This document shows, piece after piece, positions 50,347 to 58,055 of a stretch of DNA of 64,000 nucleotides. The position numbers and the translations under genes were made by a program. Numbering within the stretch: the first letter of the stretch is position 1; every line of letters starts with the position of its first letter. Below the pieces are notes generated by a model that was not told where the DNA came from, did no database searches, and was given only the letters and a program-made list of their open reading frames with translations. Source of the stretch: JAJISG01 sp964347325 (GTDB lineage Archaea; Thermoplasmatota; Thermoplasmata; RBG-16-68-12; JAJISG01); assembly GCA_964347325.1 (NCBI GenBank), contig CAYFYA010000003.1:62001-126000 (forward strand). The letters are read 5' to 3'.

Positions 50347-50957
50347 TCCACCACCCTGTTCAGGACCCTAACTCCCGCCTCGTCTGCCACCTCTTGGATC
50401 GCCAGCCTCTTGCGGGTTCCCACGGAATGGGCGATCCTAACTGCCTGTGTCCCGGGGTCAATCCCCTCGAGTTCCTCCGGTCTGTGGACCAGCACCTCCT
50501 CGAAGCCCGCGGGGTGGAGCCCCCTCACCTCCCTGGGACCCATGTACCCCGAGGACGGCATCGAGCCCCTATACCGACGGCCACGGCGCTGCTTCGAGTG
50601 TGACCCCCTCGGCCTCCTCCACTTCTGGCCGAGCTTCCTGTATCGAAACCACTCCTGCCTTCGGAAGGACGGGCGCCTTTCCCGGACCTGCTGCCGTAGG
50701 GCAAGAAGCTCCTCCGTCGACGGATCGAGGGACGCCTTCCCCTTCACGACGTAGACCTCTTCGAAGAGCTCCTCCTCTTCGGCCTCACCCTCCTCGAACT
50801 CTGCCTCCTCCAACTCCTCCAAGTGGATGAGGAGTCTCTCGCGGAGCTCAGGCACCGTCCCGGAGTCGTCCAGTTCGAAGTCCTGGCACCACTCCTGTAG
50901 CTGGGCCTTCCGAGCCTTCCGGATCTCGGTCCTCGTGGGAAGATCCTCTTCGGCCAA
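50343..50957 (-). CDS. rpl32e: Ribosomal protein eL32 with N-terminal SAP-like domain
   Basis: The product has 204 residues. The eL32 core is in the last 130 (RPSFRRQEWFRYRKLGQKWRRPRGSHSKQRRG, MPSSGYMGPREVRGLHPAGF). Residues about 12-48 form a SAP-like helix-extended-helix (KARKAQLQEWCQDFELD, SGTVPELRERLLIHL). A strongly acidic stretch (EEAEFEEGEAEEEELFEE) then leads into the core. The SAP-like segment is nearly identical to that in uL4 of the same operon. TTG is the start codon and rpl6 ends directly before it. Confidence 0.92.
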   Translation of the reverse strand: MAEEDLPTRTEIRKARKAQLQEWCQDFELDDSGTVPELRERLLIHLEELEEAEFEEGEAEEEELFEEVYVVKGKASLDPSTEELLALRQQVRERRPSFRRQEWFRYRKLGQKWRRPRGSHSKQRRGRRYRGSMPSSGYMGPREVRGLHPAGFEEVLVHRPEELEGIDPGTQAVRIAHSVGTRKRLAIQEVADEAGVRVLNRVVE

Positions 50958-51503
50958 TCAGTCCTCCCCCTTGCTGACCAAGTAGATGCCGTCCTGGAAG
51001 ACCCGCGTATCCTTGTTCTTGATGCGGGTCGCCTGCTCGATGTTTGCGGCCGTCTGACTGACGTGCTCGACGTCAGGTCCCGTTATGGTGAGGGTGTCAC
51101 CCTTCACATCCACGACGGTCTCTCCCAGTATGCTGGCCTTCCTGGGGTATCGCTCACCCAGGAAGTTGTCGATGACGACCTCCCGGTCCTTGGCGGTCAC
51201 CTTTACGGGAAAGTGGGCATACACGACCCTCATGGTGTAGGTGAACGGCTCCGAGACGCCTCGGATCATGTTGGCGATGTGGGAAACCATGGTCCCCACA
51301 AGCGCCTTCTCTCGCTTCCTCGGCATTCTGCAGGAGACGCGGACGGAGGAGCCTTCGACGGAGATCTCGACTTTGGGATGGTCTAGGCGGCGGGTAAGGG
51401 TGGTGTCTCCTCCTTTCACCGTGACGATGCCGCCCTCCACGATGACATCCACTCCCTCGGGGATGTCGACGTTCTTCTCGACCACGGGCGCCACGACCAT
51501 CAT
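50958..51503 (-). CDS. rpl6: Ribosomal protein uL6
   Basis: The 181-residue protein has two uL6 repeats, including DIPEGVDVIVEGGIVTVKGG and the rRNA-contacting C-terminal segment VVDVKGDTLTITGPDVEHVSQTAANIEQATRIKNKDTRVFQDGIYLV. The second methionine (51500) is an equally possible start. It ends directly before rpl32e. Confidence 0.95.
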   Translation of the reverse strand: MMVVAPVVEKNVDIPEGVDVIVEGGIVTVKGGDTTLTRRLDHPKVEISVEGSSVRVSCRMPRKREKALVGTMVSHIANMIRGVSEPFTYTMRVVYAHFPVKVTAKDREVVIDNFLGERYPRKASILGETVVDVKGDTLTITGPDVEHVSQTAANIEQATRIKNKDTRVFQDGIYLVSKGED

Positions 51504-51509
51504 CTCACC

Positions 51510-51899
51510 TCAGTAGACGTATGCCAGCAGCCGTCCACCCACTCCTTCGTCCTTGGCCCGGGAGTGGGTGAGGACGCCCTTTGTGGTGGTCAGGATGAGA
51601 ACGCCGAAGTCCTGGGCGGGGAGGTACCGGGATTCGTACTTCCCCAGCTCGTGGACCTTGACGGCGAATCGTGGCCTGATAACGCCACAGTCGTTCATGT
51701 TCCCCTTCAGTTGAACGATGAAGTAGCCCCCTCTGGGATCCTCCTTCAACTCGAAGCCCCGGATGTAGTTCGAGTCCTGCATCACCTTCAAGACCCTGCC
51801 GATGAGTTTCGAGGCGGGCTTGATGGTGCAAGACGTGTATCCGCTGTTCTCCGCGTTCTTCATGACGGACAGGGCGTCGTTGAGGGGATCGTGTCTCAT
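51510..51899 (-). CDS. rps8: Ribosomal protein uS8
   Basis: The 129-residue protein starts MRHDPLNDALSVMKNAENSG, with VLKVMQDSNYIRGFELKEDPRGGYFIVQLKG and the final PAQDFGVLILTTTKGVLTHSRAKDEGVGGRLLAYVY, all uS8. ATG 51899 is chosen because the longer frame overlaps rps14. Confidence 0.95.
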   Translation of the reverse strand: MRHDPLNDALSVMKNAENSGYTSCTIKPASKLIGRVLKVMQDSNYIRGFELKEDPRGGYFIVQLKGNMNDCGVIRPRFAVKVHELGKYESRYLPAQDFGVLILTTTKGVLTHSRAKDEGVGGRLLAYVY

Positions 51900-51907
51900 C
51901 TTCTCAC

Positions 51908-52057
51908 CTACGAGTACTTCCTGAAGCCCAGCTCGAAAGCCATCTCCCGAAAGCACTGACGGCAGAGGCGTAGGCCGTAGCGCCTGACGATGCCCCTCTT
52001 GCGTCCACAACGGAGGCATCCCACCTTTCTGCCGAACTGCCTTCGGGTCTTCACCAT
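51908..52057 (-). CDS. rps14: Ribosomal protein uS14, zinc-ribbon form
   Basis: The gene encodes 49 residues between rpl5 and rps8. The product contains CLRCGRKRG and LCRQCFREMAFELGFRKYS, so it carries the C2-C2 zinc site of archaeal uS14. It is short enough to be missed by length cut-offs. Its position in the spc order is exactly as expected. Confidence 0.95.
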   Translation of the reverse strand: MVKTRRQFGRKVGCLRCGRKRGIVRRYGLRLCRQCFREMAFELGFRKYS

Positions 52058-52062
52058 TCTCT

Positions 52063-52569
52063 TCACCTCACGTCGGCCTGGAACTTCTCCTTCACGAAGT
52101 CGATGGCCTCCCTCCGGCTGACGCGGTGCTTGTGGGGCAGCCTCCGAGGGGCGATCCTTCGCCTTGTCACCCGGTAACCGGGGCGCTGGAGGGAGACGTT
52201 TACGTCCATGCCGAAGAGGCCGATCTCTGGATCGTACTTCATGCCCTCGAAATCGGTGTAGTCAACTATCCCGAAGGAGAAGTTGCCCTCGGGGTCGAAG
52301 TTGTAGGTCTGAAGGAGGCTGTCCCTGGCGATCAAGGCCTCCTTGAGGAACTTCTCCGCCCTCTCCCCCCGGAGGGTAACCTTGGCACCTATGGGCATGC
52401 CCCGCCGGATCCCCCAGTCCCGTATCGTCTTCTTCGAGATGGTCTGGATGGCCCGTTGGCCTGTGAGCCTCTCCAGTATCCTCTGGGCCTTCAGGAGCTT
52501 GTCTCCCGCTTCGCCCACCCCGACGTTGACGACGACCTTTTCGATGCGGACCTCGCGCATGGCGTTCAT
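52063..52569 (-). CDS. rpl5: Ribosomal protein uL5
   Basis: The 168-residue 5S rRNA-binding protein contains REVRIEKVVVNVGVGEAGDKLLKAQRILERLTGQRA, FSFGIVDYTDFEGMKYDPEIGLFGMDV and the C-terminal RRIAPRRLPHKHRVSRREAIDF. ATG 52569 (or 52560) is chosen because rps4e ends at 52577. Confidence 0.95.
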   Translation of the reverse strand: MNAMREVRIEKVVVNVGVGEAGDKLLKAQRILERLTGQRAIQTISKKTIRDWGIRRGMPIGAKVTLRGERAEKFLKEALIARDSLLQTYNFDPEGNFSFGIVDYTDFEGMKYDPEIGLFGMDVNVSLQRPGYRVTRRRIAPRRLPHKHRVSRREAIDFVKEKFQADVR

Positions 52570-52576
52570 GGATACC

Positions 52577-53275
52577 TCAGACGCCCTCCGGCAGGGCGAT
52601 GACAGGCTTCTGTTTCCCCACCACGAAGGCATAGTCCTGGATGGTGGAGAAGCCCTCCGCTAGGCGAACGACATTGGGTCGCGAACTACGCTCCACGATG
52701 ACCTCGGCGATGTGGCCCACCTGGCCGACGTGCTTCCCGCCGATGAGGAAGACGACGCTGCCCTCCTGGAAGGGGTACGACTCCATGACCTCCTGTCCCG
52801 GGAGGGCGATCTTGAGGGTATCTCGGGTGGATTGGCCGTCCTTCGACAGGATGTTCCGTCCGTCTGAGAGGTTGAGCTGGACGTGGCCGCCCCTGACGGA
52901 GGTCTTGTTCTCGATCCTCACGAGCTTCCACTCGGCCTCCTGGTCCTTAATGGGAACCAGCTGGAAGCTCCCGCGGGTGTCTAGGAGGACTCGGTAGTGC
53001 TCGGAGAGATCGGGGAGCGACATGGTGTCCATCAGACCCAGGGGGAACCCGGGGTCTCGGACCGGTCGGCCATCAACCCAGACCTTTCTGGAGCGGACCA
53101 CAGACTTCGCCTCCCGGGCGTTATCGCAGTAGTGAAGCATATCTCGAAGTACAAGGACCAAGGGGATGCATCTCTTCACCGGATGGGGGCCAGGAGACGG
53201 GCTGATCACCCACTTGTTCCCCTTACGAGGGATGCTCCAAGCCTTGGGAGCCGTCAGCCTCTTCCGCCTGGTCAT
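52577..53275 (-). CDS. rps4e: Ribosomal protein eS4
   Basis: The 232-residue protein has an N-terminal S4-like domain (RKRLTAPKAWSIPRKGNKWVISPSPGPHPVKRCIPLVLVLRD). The central and KOW-like C-terminal domains include GGKHVGQVGHIAEVIVERSSRPNVV. It overlaps the stop of rpl24 by 4 nt. Confidence 0.95.
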   Translation of the reverse strand: MTRRKRLTAPKAWSIPRKGNKWVISPSPGPHPVKRCIPLVLVLRDMLHYCDNAREAKSVVRSRKVWVDGRPVRDPGFPLGLMDTMSLPDLSEHYRVLLDTRGSFQLVPIKDQEAEWKLVRIENKTSVRGGHVQLNLSDGRNILSKDGQSTRDTLKIALPGQEVMESYPFQEGSVVFLIGGKHVGQVGHIAEVIVERSSRPNVVRLAEGFSTIQDYAFVVGKQKPVIALPEGV

Positions 53276-53649
53276 TCCCCTCCCCTAGCCCGTTCGATGA
53301 GCTTGCGTCTCCAGGGGTCGCTCATATCTAGTTTGGTAATCATGACGTTGGAAGGGTGTATGGGGCGCCCCACCTCGGTTCCGTCGGCCTTGTTCACCGT
53401 GGCGCCGTCCACGTAGATCCTGAGGGCCTTGTAGTCGACATCTGTGACCTTGCCCTCATGGCCCCGGTCGTCTCCCCTCATGATGCGGACCGTGTCACCC
53501 TTGCGGACGGGCAACGAGCGCGGGTAGCGGACCTTGGTGTCCTCCAGGTGCTTCGGGCTCATGTGGGCCGCCATCAGATTCTCTCGTTCATGCTGGCGGC
53601 TCTGGAACAGCCTCTTCCGTTGCTTCCTGGACTTCGTCGTCTTTGCCAT
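53272..53649 (-). CDS. rpl24: Ribosomal protein uL24
   Basis: The 125-residue archaeal uL24 has the N-terminal extension KSRKQRKRLFQSRQHERENLMAAHMS and a KOW motif in VRKGDTVRIMRGDDRGHEGKVTDVD. ATG 53649 is preferred over 53658 because MAKTTKSRKQRK is the usual start of the family. Confidence 0.93.
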   Translation of the reverse strand: MAKTTKSRKQRKRLFQSRQHERENLMAAHMSPKHLEDTKVRYPRSLPVRKGDTVRIMRGDDRGHEGKVTDVDYKALRIYVDGATVNKADGTEVGRPIHPSNVMITKLDMSDPWRRKLIERARGGE

Positions 53650-53658
53650 GATGGTCAC

Positions 53659-54057
53659 CTACATGATCATGGAGGCCGTCGCGGCGATCCTGGGCCAACG
53701 CTCCGCAGCCTCGCGGGCCACGGGTCCCTTGATGTCGGAGCCGCGGGTCTCGCCTGCTTCCGTTGTTAAGACACACGCATTGTCCTCGAACTGGACCATG
53801 AGCCCATCAGGTCGCCGAAAGGGCATCTTCTGCCTGACGACCACTGCGTTGACGATCTGCTTCCGCATGTCGGGGCTGCCCTTCTTCACGGTGCCGACCA
53901 CGATATCCCCTAGGCCGGCGGTGGGGTACCTCCTGCGGACGCCCTTGTAGCCCAGGACGGCGATTATCTCCACCAGCTTTGCGCCCGTGTTGTCGATACA
54001 GTCCAGCCTCGCACCGCGAGGGAGACCCCTTGTCTGCTTGCCAGGTAGACCCTTCAA
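53659..54057 (-). CDS. rpl14: Ribosomal protein uL14
   Basis: The 132-residue protein contains GLPRGARLDCIDNTGAKLVEIIAVLGYKG, VVGTVKKGSPDMRKQIVNAVVVRQ and the final GSDIKGPVAREAAERWPRIAATASMI, all typical of uL14. TTG is the start. The gap to rps17 is 4 nt. Confidence 0.95.
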   Translation of the reverse strand: MKGLPGKQTRGLPRGARLDCIDNTGAKLVEIIAVLGYKGVRRRYPTAGLGDIVVGTVKKGSPDMRKQIVNAVVVRQKMPFRRPDGLMVQFEDNACVLTTEAGETRGSDIKGPVAREAAERWPRIAATASMIM

Positions 54058-54061
54058 AACC

Positions 54062-54403
54062 CTACCCCCGCTTGGCTACCACCACGAAGGAAACCGTCTT
54101 CCCCAGGGGCCTACACTCCCCTATGAGGACCCTGTCGCCCAGCTTCACGTCGATGCACGGAGGTGAGTGAGCATTGTACTTCGACCGCCGCTTCTCGAGC
54201 CTCTCGTACTTAGGGATGAGCCTCTGGTAGTCCCGCTGCACCGTCACCGTCCGGTGCATCTTGTCCGAGATGACCATGCCCTCCAGGAGCTGCCCCCTGA
54301 CCTTCAGGTGGCCATGGAAGGGGCACTTCGGGTCGCGGCACTCCTTCTCAGGCTGGGGCACGTCCAGCCCTGCCGCGCTCGTCTCTGCGACCATCTCTTT
54401 CAC
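54062..54403 (-). CDS. rps17: Ribosomal protein uS17
   Basis: The 113-residue archaeal uS17 has the N-terminal CRDPKCPFHGHLKVRGQLLEGMVISDKMHRTVTVQRDY and the C-terminal CIDVKLGDRVLIGECRPLGKTVSFVVVAK. GTG 54403 overlaps the rnp1 stop. ATG 54394 is a possible alternative. Confidence 0.95.
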   Translation of the reverse strand: MKEMVAETSAAGLDVPQPEKECRDPKCPFHGHLKVRGQLLEGMVISDKMHRTVTVQRDYQRLIPKYERLEKRRSKYNAHSPPCIDVKLGDRVLIGECRPLGKTVSFVVVAKRG

Positions 54404-54684
54404 CTCGCTTTCTTCGTCCTATCCTCAGGCCTGTAGAGAAGCCGTTCTCCCTGGATGAGCACCTCTTCCCCCACTAGGAAGGCGAAGACCGACCCCTTCT
54501 TGGGGATCGTGAGCTCCCGGGTATCGACCTCGATGCGGAGGGTGTTGCGCGTCTCGTCCACCACCCGGCCCTCCAGGCCCCGGTGGCTCGGATCGGCGGC
54601 CTCCACAACCTTGGCCTTCAGGCCGATGAGCTCGTGCTTGACCAGGAATCTCCTTCGGCTCCTCCCTACATCACCTGACCTCAA
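54400..54684 (-). CDS. rnp1: Ribonuclease P protein component 1 (Rpp29-like)
   Basis: The 94-residue protein is of the archaeal Rnp1/POP4 family: LVKHELIGLKAKVVEAADPSHRGLEGRVVDETRNTLRIEV. It binds RNase P RNA and helps process tRNA 5' ends. Its place between sui1 and rps17 is conserved in archaea. The only plausible start is TTG 54684, overlapping sui1 by 14 nt. Confidence 0.9.
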   Translation of the reverse strand: MRSGDVGRSRRRFLVKHELIGLKAKVVEAADPSHRGLEGRVVDETRNTLRIEVDTRELTIPKKGSVFAFLVGEEVLIQGERLLYRPEDRTKKAR

Positions 54685-54967
54685 CGTTGTAGCCCAACTC
54701 CACCAACGTGCGTTCGACCTTCTTCTGATGCTCTCCCTGTAGCTCGATCCTGCCGTTCTTGACGGTACCGCCGGCGGCCACCCTCGTTTTCAGGGTCCGG
54801 GCGAGCTCCTCCAAGTCCACGTCGCTCGCGTCGAGGCCCTCGATGATGGTCACCACCTTCCCGTACCGTCGCTTGTCACTTGTGATGCGAATGCGCTGGG
54901 TCTCCTTGGCAATCTCCTCGCAGATGCAGAGCTCCTCGGGGAGCCCGCAGGTCGCGCAGATCGCCAT
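54671..54967 (-). CDS. sui1: Translation initiation factor aIF1 (SUI1)
   Basis: The 98-residue protein has an N-terminal zinc-knuckle-like CATCGLPEELCIC and the SUI1 core RRYGKVVTIIEGLDASDVDLEELARTLKTRVAAGGTVKNGRIELQGEH. It governs start-codon selection on the small subunit. ATG directly follows the stop of rpl29. Confidence 0.93.
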   Translation of the reverse strand: MAICATCGLPEELCICEEIAKETQRIRITSDKRRYGKVVTIIEGLDASDVDLEELARTLKTRVAAGGTVKNGRIELQGEHQKKVERTLVELGYNVEVR

Positions 54968-55219
54968 CTAGTCCTTTTCCTCCTGAGTCTCTTCCTTCAC
55001 GGTTTCCTTCACTCCCTCTACTTCTTCCTCTTCTGAGAGGATAGTGAGCATGCGGGAGATGTTCTTCCTGAGGGCCCGAATCTTGCCTGGGCTAGGCGGG
55101 GCGCCGCCCATGGCGGCCACACCCCTTTCGTACATCAGCTCATCCTGCAACTCCTTGAGCCTTGACCTCCTCTCCTCAGGGGCCATCTCCTTGATCTCCT
55201 GTATCCTAAGAAGCGCCAT
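54968..55219 (-). CDS. rpl29: Ribosomal protein uL29
   Basis: The 83-residue two-helix protein contains LRIQEIKEMAPEERRSRLKELQDELMYERGVAAMGGAPPSPGKIRALRKNISRMLTIL. About 18 additional acidic residues are at the C-terminus. The gene starts directly after rps3. Confidence 0.93.
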   Translation of the reverse strand: MALLRIQEIKEMAPEERRSRLKELQDELMYERGVAAMGGAPPSPGKIRALRKNISRMLTILSEEEEVEGVKETVKEETQEEKD

Positions 55220-56149
55220 CTACTCCTCCGCCTTCTCGTCCTTGGCCTTCGAGGCGCCCTCCTTCGAGGCTGGCTCGTCCTCGGAGGGTTCTCCGGACTC
55301 CGGGGCCTCTGATTCAGCGGCGTCCTTGTCCTGCTCCGGCTCCTCAGGGAGCTCCACGTCTTCTGCGACGTCGACCTCCACGTCCTCGCCCAAATCCTTG
55401 GCCACCTTCTTGACCTTCTTCAGGGCCTTCTCGACCCTCGAGGTGGCAACCACGGGTTTCTCCTCCTTCTCCCTGGTCAGGATCCGGGCCGCCTCCTCAG
55501 CGACTGCCTCCTGCGCTTCGACCTCCGCCTCGGGGGCGACCTCCTCCACCTTGACGGGCGCCTGGATCCCGATCTCGTCGGGGAAGTTCGCCTTAGGGTC
55601 CGTAATCCAGACCGTCACCCCGATGACGCCCTTCTTCACCTTGGCGGTGGCGAAACCGACACGCACGAAGTCGTTCTTCGGCTCACCACAATACTTGATG
55701 TGTCCGGCCTTGAACTTCTGCGTGCGGTGCCTCTGGCTCGTGAGCTTCCCAGAGATCTTGATGAGGGCGCCCTTGGCCCCGGACTCCATGATGCGCCGAA
55801 GGGTGGAGTGGCCAGCTCGGCGGAAGTGCCAGCCCCGCTCCAGGGCACTGGCCAGCTTCTCCGCCATGATCTGGGCGTTGAGGGCGGGCTGACCGACCTC
55901 CTCGACCTCTATCTGAGGATTATCGAGGCTGAAGCTCCCGTCGATGTTGGCGGTCAACTCCTTGATCGAGGCCCCACGTCGCCCTATGACTATGCCGGGC
56001 CTCTCGGCGAAGAGGGTGATGCGGGTTCCCATGGGAGTCCGCTGGATGTCGAGGCCGCCGAAGCCGGCCCTTTGGGTCTCCTTCATCACGTACTCCTTCA
56101 GGAGAACCCGCTTGAGATTGTCCTCCACGATCTTCCTCTCGCCCGCCAC
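55220..56149 (-). CDS. rps3: Ribosomal protein uS3 with long acidic C-terminal extension
   Basis: The product has 309 residues. The first 200 are standard archaeal uS3, with the KH motif RPGIVIGRRGASIKELTA. The last 100 or so form an unstructured, strongly acidic tail of Glu, Ala, Lys, Ser and Asp, longer than in most archaea. The GTG at 56149 overlaps the TAG of rpl22 by one base (TAGTG), which fixes the start. Confidence 0.94.
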   Translation of the reverse strand: MAGERKIVEDNLKRVLLKEYVMKETQRAGFGGLDIQRTPMGTRITLFAERPGIVIGRRGASIKELTANIDGSFSLDNPQIEVEEVGQPALNAQIMAEKLASALERGWHFRRAGHSTLRRIMESGAKGALIKISGKLTSQRHRTQKFKAGHIKYCGEPKNDFVRVGFATAKVKKGVIGVTVWITDPKANFPDEIGIQAPVKVEEVAPEAEVEAQEAVAEEAARILTREKEEKPVVATSRVEKALKKVKKVAKDLGEDVEVDVAEDVELPEEPEQDKDAAESEAPESGEPSEDEPASKEGASKAKDEKAEE

Positions 56150-56592
56150 TATTCGACCTCCTTCAGAATGACCTCGATGTTCGTGCTCTCTTTGAACCAC
56201 GGGCTGCTCCGTCCATAGGCCCTGGGCCTGTAGCCCTTCGAGGGCTGTCCTGGGTAGGCCGAGATATGGAATACAACCATCGTGTCCGTGTCCAGACCCT
56301 TGTACTCGGCGTTCTGCTCCGCGCTCTCGAGGAGCGAGAGGACGTGCTCAGCAACCTTTACGGGGTATCCTCCGGGGCCCAGTCCCGGCCTGTGAGCCAC
56401 GGCCTTCTTGTATCGCCGGTAGGGGATAGCCCTTCGCTTCTCGATGACGCCCTCCAGTAACTCCTTCGCGGCGTCCAGTGGCTTCCTGCGAATTGCTCGA
56501 CAGACCTCTCGGGCCTTCCTAGGCGAAATGGGGAGCTCCCGTCCGTAGGCCTTTGCCGTTGTTTCCTCGTCCACAACCAGAGAGTACCCCAT
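56149..56592 (-). CDS. rpl22: Ribosomal protein uL22
   Basis: The 147-residue protein contains ISPRKAREVCRAIRRKPLDAAKELLEGVIEKRRAIPYRRYKKAVAHR and the late RAYGRSSPWFKESTNIEVIL. It lies 9 nt downstream of rps19. Confidence 0.95.
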   Translation of the reverse strand: MGYSLVVDEETTAKAYGRELPISPRKAREVCRAIRRKPLDAAKELLEGVIEKRRAIPYRRYKKAVAHRPGLGPGGYPVKVAEHVLSLLESAEQNAEYKGLDTDTMVVFHISAYPGQPSKGYRPRAYGRSSPWFKESTNIEVILKEVE

Positions 56593-56601
56593 TTCTCACC
56601 C

Positions 56602-57063
56602 CTATTTCAGCGGCAGGAACTTGGAGGAACGTGTAGCGCCCACACCGGGTCCCGAGTGCTTCACGGGCTTCCTGGTGAGGGCGAACTCCCCCAAGTAGTG
56701 GCCGACCATCTCCGGCCTGATCTCGAATCTGATGAAGTCCTTTCCATTGTGGACGGCCACCTCCCTCCCAATGAAGTGCGGGAGGATGGGGATGTCCCGG
56801 CGGTGCGTCCTCACCACCTCCTCCTCCGAGGACTGGAGCTTCTCCACAACGGTGCGGTGTTCGTCTGAGAGTCCCCTGGAGAAGGTCCTCCTGATGCGTG
56901 CAGGCATGAGCTCGACCACCTGATCCACGCTCATCTCCCTCAGCTCTTCCACGCTGTATCCCTGATAGGTGAACTCCCGCTTCCTCCGGGCCTCCGCTGC
57001 CCCGGCCCTCTTCCTGGCGCGGCGTCGGGCGGCCCTCGCCGTCCCGGTTCCTCTCTTGGGCAT
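56602..57063 (-). CDS. rps19: Ribosomal protein uS19
   Basis: The 153-residue archaeal uS19 has a basic N-terminus (RARKRAGAAEARRKREFTYQGYSVEEL) and the conserved HNGKDFIRFEIRPEMVGHYLGEFALTRKPVKHSGPGVGATRSSKFLPLK. The stop of rpl2 directly follows in gene order upstream. Confidence 0.95.
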   Translation of the reverse strand: MPKRGTGTARAARRRARKRAGAAEARRKREFTYQGYSVEELREMSVDQVVELMPARIRRTFSRGLSDEHRTVVEKLQSSEEEVVRTHRRDIPILPHFIGREVAVHNGKDFIRFEIRPEMVGHYLGEFALTRKPVKHSGPGVGATRSSKFLPLK

Positions 57064-57762
57064 CTACTTCTTCCTCCTCTTCTTCTTGGGTGATAGCCGC
57101 CCGACCTTTCTCCCCGGCGGTGCATGTCGGGAGACCGTGCTCGGTCGTCCCACGTGCTGGTGTGCCCCCCCACCATGGGGATGGCTGACGGCGTTCATGG
57201 CCACACCCCTGACCTTGAAGGGCTCCCTCCCTGTGCTACGGAGGGCCTTGATCTTCTTCCCCGCCCGGGCGAAGGGCTTGTCCCGGTGGCCCGAGCCGGC
57301 GACGACGCCAATCTGGGCTCTGCACTGGGGATCGAGGGGCTTGTACTTTCCCGATGCCATCTGAAGCGTCGTCTTCGCTCCCTGGCTCACGATAAGCGCC
57401 GAGGCGCCGGACGCCCTGCAGAGCCTGCCACCTCCGCCTGGCTTCGTCTCCACGTTGAACACCAGAGTGCCCTCTGGCAGCTGGCCAATCTCCATCACGT
57501 TTCCCCGCTCCACAGGACCGAGGCCGATGGTGACCTCCTGGCCTTCGAACATCCCGTCAGGGGCGATCAGGAGGTACTCCTCCTGGTCGAACTTCACGCG
57601 GGCCAGCGGGGCCGACCTTCCCGGGGCGTGGATGAGCTCTTCGACCACGCCCTTGGCCCTCTTCAAAGGTGGGAAGGAGACGGCGCCGGCATGCCTATGG
57701 CTCGGAGACCTGAAGGTGGGTGAGCCCCTTCCCCTGCGCTGAGCTATGATGTTCTTACCCAT
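57064..57762 (-). CDS. rpl2: Ribosomal protein uL2
   Basis: The 232-residue protein contains GKNIIAQRRGRGSPTFRSPSHRHAG, GRLCRASGASALIVSQGAKTTLQMASGKYK and the catalytic-centre-adjacent VRGVAMNAVSHPHGGGAHQHVGRPSTVSRHAPPGRKVG. The conserved His of uL2 near the peptidyl-transferase region is present. Confidence 0.95.
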   Translation of the reverse strand: MGKNIIAQRRGRGSPTFRSPSHRHAGAVSFPPLKRAKGVVEELIHAPGRSAPLARVKFDQEEYLLIAPDGMFEGQEVTIGLGPVERGNVMEIGQLPEGTLVFNVETKPGGGGRLCRASGASALIVSQGAKTTLQMASGKYKPLDPQCRAQIGVVAGSGHRDKPFARAGKKIKALRSTGREPFKVRGVAMNAVSHPHGGGAHQHVGRPSTVSRHAPPGRKVGRLSPKKKRRKK

Positions 57763-57770
57763 GGCATCCC

Positions 57771-58055
57771 CTAGAACACGCCTATCCTGGCGCCGATGTC
57801 CTCGGCGGAGTAGCCCTCTTTGAGCTTGATGATGGCATGCTTTCCGTCCTTCTTCATATGGGTGGTGACCATTTCTACTTTGGCCTCGAAGAGCTCCTCG
57901 AAGGCGCGCCTTATTTCGGGCTTCGTGGCGTCCCTCTTGACAACGAACTCTAGCTTGTTCCCGTCCTTGAAGTCCTGGGCAGCAGTGCCCGAGAGTAGGT
58001 TCAGGGACTTCTCCGTCACGATGGGGTAGAGGAGGATGTCGTGGGGACTGCTCAC
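57771..58055 (-). CDS. rpl23: Ribosomal protein uL23
   Basis: The 94-residue protein starts SSPHDILLYPIVTEKSLNLL and continues KLEFVVKRDATKPEIRRAFEELFEAKVEMVTTHM. GTG 58055 overlaps the stop of rpl4 (GTGA). The long upstream frame is the shadow of rpl4. Confidence 0.93.
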   Translation of the reverse strand: MSSPHDILLYPIVTEKSLNLLSGTAAQDFKDGNKLEFVVKRDATKPEIRRAFEELFEAKVEMVTTHMKKDGKHAIIKLKEGYSAEDIGARIGVF

